Positions 36,801 through 47,400 of a stretch of DNA of 64,000 bases are shown in pieces. A program made the translations under genes and the position numbers. The DNA is from Phallusia fumigata (Eukaryota; Chordata; Ascidiacea; Phlebobranchia; Ascidiidae): contig QXVZ01032724.1 in assembly GCA_008931825.1 (NCBI GenBank), forward strand, positions 1 through 64,000, read 5' to 3'. Positions within the stretch are counted from its first letter, which is position 1, and each line of letters begins with the position of its first letter. The notes under the pieces are model-generated. The model was not told where the DNA came from, ran no database searches, and worked only from the letters and a program-made list of their open reading frames with translations.

Positions 36801-37387
36801 TTTACGACAATAAATTGGGCAAAATATTTCACAGTGTTAGGTGTGGATTTTGTATTCGATCAACCAACCACTTGCAAGCGATGAATTGAAGGAACAAACT
36901 TAAACGAGTATTGAATGGAAACACATGTTAGGGCCAATCACTTCTGTTCCGTGGCGTACAATGTCCAGCTCTGACGTCAAGTAAACGCACGAAAGAGACA
37001 CGGGGTCTATGGGACCATTTGAAAGTTGTTGGAGGGCCCAGATTACATAATTTTGGGGTTGATATATTATTCAACGTTCACCCTTTTCAACAGAATACAA
37101 GGTTTCGGGTTTTTAGGGACCGCAAAATCCTTGGATAACTTTTGACAATTAAAGATATTGGCAAAAGTACGTCGCTGAATTTTTGCGATCTATTAAAATG
37201 CCTACTTTTTAAAACTGACACCTTGTCATGTCCAACAGTCGCTTCCATTTCAAGATGTTAAAAAGATAAACCACCCTTATTATTCCAATTCGAAAACTCT
37301 AATTTGAAATCTCCAATTCGAAAACTCTAATTTGAAATCTCCAATTTGAAAATTCTAGTTTAAAAATTCCAATTTGAAATTTCCAAA
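36801..37387. other. Convergent spacer, fucosyltransferase (+) / MTX2 (-)
   Basis: No gene seen. 37283-37387 is a degenerate tandem repeat of roughly 28-31 bp alternating CCAATTCGAAAACTC and TAATTTGAAATCT. It abuts the MTX2 stop codon at 37388. Confidence 0.6.
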
Positions 37388-40300
37388 TTACGATTCGACT
37401 TCCGTATTCTCACAACTATTCCCGAAAAAAGTCCGGTCGATGTTTTGACAGAAAGCGACCAAATTTCCGAACTGCTGGATGGTTTTAGCGAGTCGGTTAT
37501 CTGGCAGACTGGTTGTGATAATCGTATAAAGGTGCCCATAGACCATAGCATCCAATTCGGTCGGTCTGTAAAGAAATTTTATCAAATTTAAGTCAGTTAA
37601 TTTTGCACTGCAACTCCAAAGACTAACGTGCTTGTAACATACACGACTTTGCATGCTCAAAGCGGGTTTTATAACGAGCTTCGTGTAGTCAACAATAGCG
37701 CTCGTTACATGCACGACGTTGCACGTTTAAAGCGGGTTTTCTAACGAGCTTCGTGCAGTCAACCATAGCTCTTGTTATATGCTCGACTTTGCACATGGAT
37801 TCCTACCGAACATAGAAAACACATTACACCTAGGGGGTTTTGTTGCGCCCCCAACTGATAACTTACTTATTGCCGAGAAAGTACTTTTTGTCTCCGAGTT
37901 TTTGCGACAGAGCGGCGCAGCAGTTTCGCACTTCTTCATCAACTGTTGTTAGTGAATGATTGTTTGTCCCCCAACCGATGGCGTTTAAGTATGAGATGAT
38001 GCTTTGTCGTTTGCGGAAACATAAGATGTGGTTGAGGGGCCAGGGATAGGGATGTCCATATCTCTTCCACGTAACCTGATGCGAAATATCGATAATTTTC
38101 ACCCACTTCTCGCATGAGTTGCGCGAACCACTGACTAAAATAATTTTTTAACCTGTCAAGGATAGAGATACAAACCAGCCAGCGAGTTTGCATGTCACAA
38201 GGTTGTGGGTTCTAATCCTGTCTCCCCCCCCCCCCCCTCCCTGAGCAAGAAACTTGAGCGGCATTGCTCCAAACCAGTGGACCCGATGGGTTGACCCAAA
38301 TTGAAGTCACCAACTTGGAATTAATAGGACTGACATAAAATATATATGTTTAGATTTGTATCTCTTAAAATTCTGCATTCTATACCTCCTGCGCACACCA
38401 GCATTTGTTTTATGTTTCAATGTGCTGCGAAAATAATATTTGTTTGCGAACCTGTTTAAGAGTGTCCCTATGCAACCACATGATGAACAACTCTGCAGGT
38501 ATCAAGGTGTTGTTTATTAGTTGGATGTACGCTTTCATGTCTTGCTGATCTCGCTCGGATAAATCTTTGCTTAACGCAATTCCCTGTAAAACAAAGCGAA
38601 ATCGCATTAATAACTAAGGTTTTTTTTTTAAAATAGTTTAGTTTACTATAAATTATTAAACCAAAAAAATCTAAATTCGTCAGAATAGATTTTGCACAAA
38701 CTATAAACTAAATATCAGGCTAAAATTTGTTAATAAGCCAGCACAAAAAACTGTATCCATACATTATACATTCCGATTTTTGAAAATGCAAAGTTATAGA
38801 ATTAATATTGTGTTGCCCAATTTAACTGACCTTTCGTACACCGTATTAAAAACTAGCCATCAACATGGGTAACTTTTACTAAAAACCTTCAGTGTATGGC
38901 AGCTTTGGATTTCAAAAACAACCTAAAAGTTAATCATATCACCTTTTGTTGAACAAACTGAAATATTGGGAGTGGTTCGGAGATGACGAAATTCCCACAG
39001 AGAAGAACAGGAAGCTTCCCTGATGGAGAAATAAACTCTGCATTGCTTCTGTCTTCTATCTGGACAAAAAAATATGATATCATAGGGGCAAACAATATTG
39101 GTTTGTTACATGTACTGTATATAATGCAATATCATTTTCTGGTAGATAACGATGCCCATTTTGTTGAAATCATAAAGGGTGCCTCTATAAATTACAGCCT
39201 GCAAAACCTTTCATTCTGACCTGCCAGATGTTAATGCAAATTAGTACATTAATCAGATTCCATTTTCTTTTGGCCATTTGCCTAGGATTTGAGTGATTTA
39301 TCTGGTTCAGAAAGAATCATGCACATAGCTTAAAAAATTAAATTCCCTTTACTGATTGATCAAAATAAAACCTTCAGGCAAGAATTTTTAACTTAACTTG
39401 TAAATGAACCACAGCACAACATAATAATATTTGGTGCCATAAAGTTCATTTGAAACAAACAGTTTGTACAACTAAGGCATATTATTTTGTATTGTTGACA
39501 TTTATTTGATCTTTGCATGAAAGTGCTGGCATGGTTCCGCTCATTGCTCGGTCACAATGTTAAACCTATCAATTTGAGGACACCGCTTGAGATGACTAAC
39601 CTTTATGGTAAGATTGCACATGCGAAGAAATGCTTGGACTGCGAGTGATGCAGCATTTTCGTTGATCAAAATCTGATTCTCTGAAGGAAAACAAACATTT
39701 AAACCAGCAGTTTTCAAGGAGGCAGCAGAATTTCACAAGCAGAATTAAGCAGTTGGGTCTATTTGGTTCTTAGAGTTAAGATAATGTAACAGATGAGTTA
39801 ACTAGAAGGGTGGCTTAGCATATATAGACATTCTACATACACTATTGGGGGGGGGGGGGGGGGGGGGTATTCCACACATTATATTACATTGGGTCTTATA
39901 GTTATCTGCGCTATTTATGACATTGTTGTTTCTGCTGGCAGAAACGCATGGGTCCCCACAAATGGAAAGTTCTACATATTGCGTTTTTCAGACAACATGT
40001 CCAGGCTATAGACATAAACAAAGCAATCAGTGCACCACAAAGACATGTTATACAAACTGTCCAAGTTACATGAAGTTTGGACATTGTTTAATAATATTAC
40101 ACATTTTAGGGGGCTAGTGGGGTAACTGCTGGGNNNNNNNNNNNNNNNNNNNNNNNNNNNNNNNNNNNNNNNNNNNNNNNNNNNNNNNNNNNNNNNNNNN
40201 NNNNNNNNNNNNNNNNNNNNNNNNNNNNNNNNNNNNNNNNNNNNNNNNNNNNNNNNNNNNNNNNNNNNNNNNNNNNNNNNNNNNNNNNNNNNNNNNNNNN

Positions 40301-41034
40301 NNNNNNNNNNNNNNNNNNNNNNNNNNNNNNNNNNNNNNNNNNNNNNNNNNNNNNNNNNNNNNNNNNNNNNNNNNNNNNNNNNNNNNNNNNNNNNNNNNNN
40401 NNNNNNNNNNNNNNNNNNNNNNNNNNNNNNNNNNNNNNNNNNNNNNNNNNNNNNNNNNNNNNNNNNNNNNNNNNNNNNNNNNNNNNNNNNNNNNNNNNNN
40501 NNNNNNNNNNNNNNNNNNNNNNNNNNNNNNNNNNNNNNNNNNNNNNNNNNNNNNNNNNNAAAAAAAAAGAAAAAAAAAGAAAAAAAAAGAAAAAAAAAAA
40601 AAACAAACAGAGTGAAATCAATATGTGTCCCCTTTCAGGAAGGGGACCCATAATTATTGTGTGGATACATTTTTTTGTGAGTTACAGAGTTCCTCTAGAT
40701 TAGTGCGAAGTTTTGTTCCAAACTTAGCATCAACTTTTAGCGGAGTTAATCCAAATAAGCAAAACACAACTAAAAAAGAAATGTCATTCTTGTGAATACC
40801 TTGACCTGGTTTGAACAGTGCTGCATCATCTGACCAACTTTCTGAAGCTGAAATAAAAACCAAAAAAATTACCAGTTAAAAATTAACATTTTTACGTAAA
40901 CAGCAGCATGCATTGCACCTATACAACTCAACAAAGAGATTTATTCAGCAAGGAAACAATAAACAAAAGTATTTGCAGGAAAATTAAAACTCCCCCGCCA
41001 TTTGGCTTAAAATTGCGTCCTGTGTTAAAGTCAT
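37388..41034 (-). CDS. MTX2: Metaxin-2, mitochondrial outer-membrane import/SAM-associated protein
   Basis: Partner of metaxin-1 in the SAM/MIB complex, needed for outer-membrane beta-barrel assembly. Exons (minus): 40995-41034, 40800-40847, 39601-39680, 38943-39059, 38452-38583, 37867-38075, 37388-37565; 268 codons, 267 aa (human 263). Exon 1 MTLTQDAILSQMA aligns with human MSLVAEAFVSQIA; then SESWSDDAALFKPGQENQIL, NENAASLAVQAFLRMCNLTI (thioredoxin-like N-terminal fold), SNAEFISPSGKLPVLLCGNF, MKAYIQLINNTLIPAELF, YGHPYPWPLNHILCF and PTELDAMVYGHLYTIITTSL (GST C-terminal domain). The junctions are in phase, but exon 1's donor reads G|GGGAGT instead of G|GTGAGT. An assembly gap and a repeat fall in the large intron 2. 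Divergent from DDX11, start codons 383 bp apart. Confidence 0.92.
37622..37798 (+). repeat. 70-bp repeat family, 2-3 units, in MTX2 intron
   Basis: Units with GTAACATACACGACTTTGCA, AAAGCGGGTTTTATAACGAG and TCGTGTAGTCAACAATAGCG. Same orientation as the large arrays, antisense to MTX2. Confidence 0.85.
38190..38300 (+). repeat. SINE copy in MTX2 intron
   Basis: tRNA-like GGTTGTGGGTTCTAATCC, then a poly-C tract, then CTGAGCAAGAAACTTGAGCG and GCATTGCTCCAAACCAGTGG. Same family as 45605-45750. Confidence 0.75.
39804..40656 (+). repeat. Composite repeat, copy 2, with assembly gap
   Basis: Left part matches the element at 352-700, including one diverged 129-bp unit; a poly-G tract of about 23 bases sits at 39845-39867. 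N run from 40134 to 40559. After the gap comes an A-rich tract (AAAAAAAAAG repeated three times) and the shared right end TCAGGAAGGGGACCCATAAT. Confidence 0.7.
40134..40559. other. Assembly gap (426 N)
   Basis: Run of N bases. The real length is unknown and probably includes more of the 129-bp array. Confidence 0.99.
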
Positions 41035-41417
41035 TCCTTGCACAGAAACTGCAGCAACTTACAAACTCCTGATATCCTCAACTTTGTTCCGGTGGACAAC
41101 TGAAAACTATTTGATAAATTTCTACAAAAAAGTCACAAAACTCGTTTATAACATAACTTGATGAAAATCAAACAAAAAAAAAACTGCAGCAAATTAATAT
41201 TTGAAATATTGTCGGGTTTTAATACGATCTCTATGGAAGGGGGTTCACCCGATTTGCGGGAATTTTTGCAACTTTATTTTTCGGAATATGTAGAAAACAA
41301 GTTAAAATGCAACATTTCCAGCAGTTTTATTCCTATTTGTAGAATTAAATCTTTTTCAAAGGTTAATTTTGTTGGCATGACAGTACAAGGTTACGGGTAT
41401 TAAAAAATCTCATAGAA
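41035..41417. promoter_or_regulatory. Bidirectional promoter region MTX2 / DDX11
   Basis: 383 bp between the start codons of two divergent genes, the shortest intergenic promoter region in the window. AT-rich, no CpG island, no site I can name. The 81-codon frame within it has no family resemblance. Confidence 0.6.
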
Positions 41418-44400
41418 ATGAGCTCGGAAACAGGGGATGAAAAACAAGGGGTTCCACAAAAGTTTCCCTTTCCGTTCGAACCTTACGAGATACAAGTGGA
41501 TTTTATGAAAAATCTTTACGAAGCCATCGAGAACAGAAAAATTGGAATTTTTGAAAGTCCGACAGGTAGTTATTTTAGACAAAACATGAACATGTTCGAA
41601 ATGGCCATTTTTTCTGATTTCATTCAATCAATTTATATTTTCAAATGCCGAAAACTTTCTTTGATGTATGCGAGTTAAACAAGCCACAGTCAATGGCTTT
41701 AAATGCAAGCTTGTTAAAAAATATGTTTATTAAAATGGTTGACAACTAGCTGGGGAATTTTAAACTCAACGAGATGTTCTTGCAGAAAATTAATGTCAGT
41801 ATGTTGAAAAGCTGTGTACCTAAAACTTATATTTATGATTTCGAAGGAACTGGAAAATCGTTGTCTCTGATTTGTGGATCTCTAACCTGGCTGCGTGATC
41901 ACGAAATCAAGGAAGATAAAAGAATAAAGAAGCTCTTGGAAAATCAAAAACAGGTTTGAACTACTTAATGCTACTTTATCTCATCCCAGTTTTTTTTCAA
42001 ATTGCAAAATGCTCAAAAACTGGTACAAATTACTATCGCAAAATTTTACACCAAATTCCTTTCTGTACTCAGCTATTCAAATTTGCTGACAGTTAGGGGC
42101 AGAAATTGTTTAAAAACTTTGTATTAAACACAATTTCTAGTTTTCAGAGCCATCTAGTGATGAAATAGATTGGATTCAAGATTTCGTTGCCAAGCAATCA
42201 GTAAAAAATGAAACCAGTGAAGCGAAAAGAGAAGCAGAAAAACGGAAACTTCGGATGAAAAAGTTAGAAACAATACGAAGTAAAACAAGCACATTTGATT
42301 TCAGCACAACACAAAACAAATTTAAAAGAAAGGTAAAATTTGTTTACTTTGAACTGAACTCTTAGCCACTGAAATAAATAAATAGGGTTAAATTTTTCTG
42401 GCCAAATTGTTTTTGATGCTTCTTTTTTCATCTGTTACACCTAGAATGAATTTGTTGGTATATTTGTTTTCAATTTAGCGAAAAAGCTCACACGATGAAA
42501 CACTGGATCTGATGGAAAAAGCCAAAAGAGAAATTGAGAAAGCTGAAAATGAATCCACATCTAACATAGGTTTGCAAAAAGTATATTTGTGTCCATGTGA
42601 ATAATCTGTTTGTTCAACTTCTATTCTTGGCAGTCAAAAAACTGAATATGATATTGTGGTTTGTTTTGAAATGGTCAAAACTTTTTGTGGTTTATCTTCA
42701 GATGAGGATTTGGAGGACTTAGTTCTTGTGGATTATGAGAGCAACGACGAAGAAGAAAAGAATCAGGAGAATGATGAGGATGGTCACATGACCAGGGTAA
42801 GAAAAAATGACAACGGAATTTGCTGCAGATAATTTCTATTTTTTCCCCTGATAATTAATAACCTGATACACATTTTTTTTGCTTGATCACTTGTGCTGGC
42901 TCCGTTGAGACTGAAATTTGTTTGTAATATTTTAACATCACTGTCACACATTAAACACATCACTGTTTTCAAGCTCTGTCCTCGATCTAAAACTGCAAGC
43001 ATTAAAAAAATGGTTTTGAGTGGGAAATATTTTTATTTTTTGTCACAAAATTTGATGACAAATCTATTGTCCGCAAACATGTGACAGTGGCACTACAATA
43101 AGCTGATTGTGATGAAAAAGAATATATGTTCGACCAAACTTCAAATAGTACAAAAACAAATGTTTTTTTTTTATTTTCCAGATTTACTTCTGCAGTCGTA
43201 CTCATTCACAGTTGTCACAATTTGTTCACGAACTACAAAAATCTCCGTTCGGGGGTCCCCTCCCCAATGATGGGGGTGATGAGCCATTTCAGGTTACTAT
43301 GGCGACGCTGGGTTCTCGGAACACGTTATGCATCAATGAGTCTGTAAGAAAACTTAGATCGCTGCAGTTGGTAAGTTTTTTGCAAACTTTCATAATTTTA
43401 ATCCACTGAAATTATGTTCGGACCAAGATTTCAAAAACTTATGATTTTCTGATTAAATAAAATACTCAAATTATTTTCTGTGATGTTGTTTCCAATTGTT
43501 TCCAGATAAATTATTTTCTGTGATGGTGTTTCCAATTGTTTCCAGATAAATGATCGATGTCTGGAGATGCAAAAAAATTCAAAGAAAAAAGAAGTTACAG
43601 AATCAGGTAAAAAAATTTGCCTTTTAACTCGAGTTGAGTTTAATATTGGAAGTGACTCAAGATAAGTGTAGTGACTCAGTCAAGTTGTGCTTTTGTCACA
43701 GACTCAATTCAACTCCCTACCTCAGTGACTCTGAGTTGAGTCTTTACCACAACTTAAGTCAATTTCGAACAATATCCACCACAGACTTATTTTTGACTCA
43801 TTTGAGAAAATTTTCAGACACACCAAAACGGCGCAAACGTTCTACGGTTGCCACGACGACCTGCGGTTACTATAGCAACCACGAGGGAGGATCTCAGCTG
43901 ACCAATCAGATTGTCGGCCATGTCACAGATATTGAGGAGGTTGTGAAACAGGGAAAAACCCTTGGGGCTTGTCCCTACTATGCATCGAGGTAAGCTGGGA
44001 TGATCTAAAATGCAGCTAGTACAGTCGTCAGTGGTTGGTGGTTCTAATCCTAACTCAGCCTCTAGTGGTTAGTGTAACCGCCTTGCATTCGTAAGGTTGA
44101 TGGTTCTAATCTAAGCTTGGCCTTTAAGATCATTTAGTGGTTAGTGCAACCGTCTTGTATTTGCAAGGTTGGTGGTTCTAATCCCAACTCGGCCTCTAAG
44201 ATCACCCAGTGGTTAGTGCAACCGCCTTGTATTCGTAAGGTTGGTGGTTCTAATCCCAGCTCGGCCTTATAAAGCTACAGAAGAAACAAACCAATGCACA
44301 CAAGACTGTATTTGCATGTAGACGAGCAATCCCATTCTCCCAACTGATCGTGCTCCCTTACCAAACCCTTCTACACCGATCAACAAGAGAAGCATCTGGA

Positions 44401-47400
44401 ATCCAACTAAAAGATTCTGTGATCATCGTTGATGAAGCACATAACCTTATCGAAGCTGTCAACTCCATGCACTCTGTCAAGGTGACGAATTGATAACTGT
44501 TGTTGTGTGAGTGTAAGTGGTTAGTGGTTGGAATCTTGCTGCTTTTGTTATTTAATGCAAGGAACATAATAGTTAGCCAACGCCTTGCTTAATACAAATG
44601 CCTGCAAGGCTGACTATGATTCGGTATAACGCCTCTTGTGTATTGTAGTCATGCATGAAAACTTCAGGGCAGACCCCAGTTTCAAATATACACATGCATA
44701 AAATCCATCTATATTTGATTGGAAATTATGTTATACATAAGTTTCCTTATGTGGTTGAAATTACTGCAATTTATAAACAAGACTTGGATTCGATATTCTA
44801 GTTTTTAAATGACTGTTCATTTTATTTTATTTTTCGGTTGCTACATTTATATAATACTAGGTTCAAATCCTCCTATAGCTATTTTTTGTTTCTCAGATTG
44901 GAATGGTGAAATCAGATAAACAACATGCAAATAAACTATTATACAGTGGATCTATTTATTGATTTTTTAAGGTAACTCTGAAGCAACTTAGTCAATCTCA
45001 CAACCAGCTCCATCAGTACCGACAAAAGTTTTCCAAGCGTTTAAAAGCGAAAAACCTGTTTTATGTCAAACAACTTTTATTTGTTCTCCAACATTTGAGG
45101 GATTCTATTTCAACAAAACCAGGTATGATGTCATGATGTAAATTAAAAATGATATTTGGAATTGGTAGCTGAAATATATGAGATTTATTCTAAATATACC
45201 CGTATTTGTGCATGACTGTTTGTGAAAATAAAGTCATTTTCTTGACGAAATTTTAACAAAAATAAACAATTTTGTGTTAAAGTTTTCTTTCAACAACATC
45301 CTAAGACTTAATTTTTAATTTTTTTAAACTTTTTCTTGGTTGAGTATTATCATAGTATAATGACGTCACACATATGTGACGTAACAATACAATAGTCTCC
45401 ATATATTCTTGATCTTTAACTACACTGCTCAAATCGTCATAATGTGTTTTATGTTTAGCAAGTTCTTCTGCAACAGAACAACTTTTGACTATAAACGATT
45501 TTCTGTTTAAAGTCTCCCTGGACAATGTCAACTTTTTTAAGGTAAAATATCCATACCAGCCAGTGCAAATAGTTAACCAAAATTGAAAGAGTTTACTTGT
45601 TTGTTTAATAGCATGTCTGCCTTATGTTCGCAAGGTTGTGGGTTCTAATCTTGTCTCGGTCACTTGTGTTTTCCTGAGCAAGAAAATTGCTCCAACCCAG
45701 TGGAATCCGTTGGGATGAACCCAAATTGAAGTTCCCAACTTTTCGAGATATTTGTTTGTTCATGTTTATCTTCGGGGATGGGAATAACGCTTTGAATGCG
45801 TTATGCTCATAATGAGTCCACTGTCGAGCTACCTGCCTCATTGCAGTTTGACTTTTTAAATTTTTTGTGAGTTGGAGCAATGCCGCTTAAATTTCTTGCT
45901 CAGGGAAACAAAAGTGACAGAGACAGGATTAGAACCCACAACCTTGCGAGCGCAAGGCAGTCAATTTAACCACTTGGCTATCTTGGCAATTGGTTAGAAC
46001 ATTTTCTTGCAAAGTCATTGCTCTTTCTTTGATCTTTTAAACCACGTATATTTTGAATTAGAGAAATCACCGCAGAACAGTATGACGGATAAAGGCTTGG
46101 TTTTGTATAGTTATCAGTAAATATGGAATACTTTCGAGTAATACTTAGTACTTTTAAATAAAAGCCGTCGAGTATCTCTGAGTAGTTTAGAGTATTTACG
46201 GGTTTTTTACGTTTTTAGTTGATGAAATATTGTCAGCGAAGTGAAATCGCAAAAAAACTCTCTGGTTTTGCGGAAAAATTTGAAGACATTGTTGAGAAGA
46301 AATCAACTTTGTCAACTTTTCTGAACAACTTGAAACAAAGTAAGACTAAGTTGAAGCAAATATTCTTTGTGCTTAAGTACACAAGCGACCGAGACAGGAT
46401 TAGAACCCACAACTTTGCGAGCACAAGGCAGTCGCACTAACCACTTATTCACATAATATTTATCTCATGTAGCAAACGCAACTGATCAGAATGCAGTTAC
46501 CAACCAAAACGTCACAATGCGATCTCCACTCATGCATATCGAGTCGTTTTTCGCCTCCATGACGTCATCAAGTGCTACAGGACGCGTTGCCATGACGATC
46601 AGTGACGCGGAACGAAGTTTGAGATTTCTACTTCTCAATCCTTCTGACCACTTCAAAGATATTTTGGATGTAAGCGTTTTTTGATGTTTTTTTGAAAAGT
46701 TGTTCAATTTTTCTCAGGGATTTTTACAAAACATCCGTCTATTTCAATGACAACGTTTTTATTGATTTATTTTATTCACTTCATTTGCAACGTTTTTACA
46801 GTTTTTTTAGTAAATTTAGTTCAATCTTTCGGTTCCACTGGATTGGAGTTATTAAGTTTCTTGTCTAAATGCGACCGAGCCGGGATTAGAACGTACGTCC
46901 TTTCGAACTCGTAGTAATAAAAGATTGTCTTACTCAAAATGCAAAACTTGAAACGTATTTTCAATGAAATATTTCCAGAGTTGCCGATCCCTGATATTCG
47001 CTGGCGGAACGATGAAGCCTTCTTCATGCCTGGTTGATCAATTACTCGCTCATGCGGAAAGCTCGCAGCACCGGTCACGCATCGTTGAGTTCTCGTGCGG
47101 TCACGTGATCGACGGATCGAAACAGCTGCTCCCTCTAGCGCTATCTAGCGGCCCGTGTGGCGAAAATTTTGAGTTCACCTACGAGAAGCGACGTAACCCG
47201 AAATTGGTTGGTTTTTGTGGTTGGTTGCGGTGGAATTCAAACCCGCAACCTCTCGATCGCGGTGTTGTTTGTAGATTGATGAAATCGGTCGAACTTTGTT
47301 CAATATTTCCAATCTGGTCCCTGGTGGAATTGTGTGTTTCCTTCCTTCATACGAATACGAGGCGACGGTTTATAAAAGATGGCAGGATTCTGGGATTCTA

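Noticed and set aside
40106-40651. 181-codon minus-strand frame
   Set aside because: It consists almost entirely of N bases and an A-rich tract.
41158-41403. Separate 81-codon gene between MTX2 and DDX11
   Set aside because: AT-rich, no family resemblance, and occupies the divergent promoter region.
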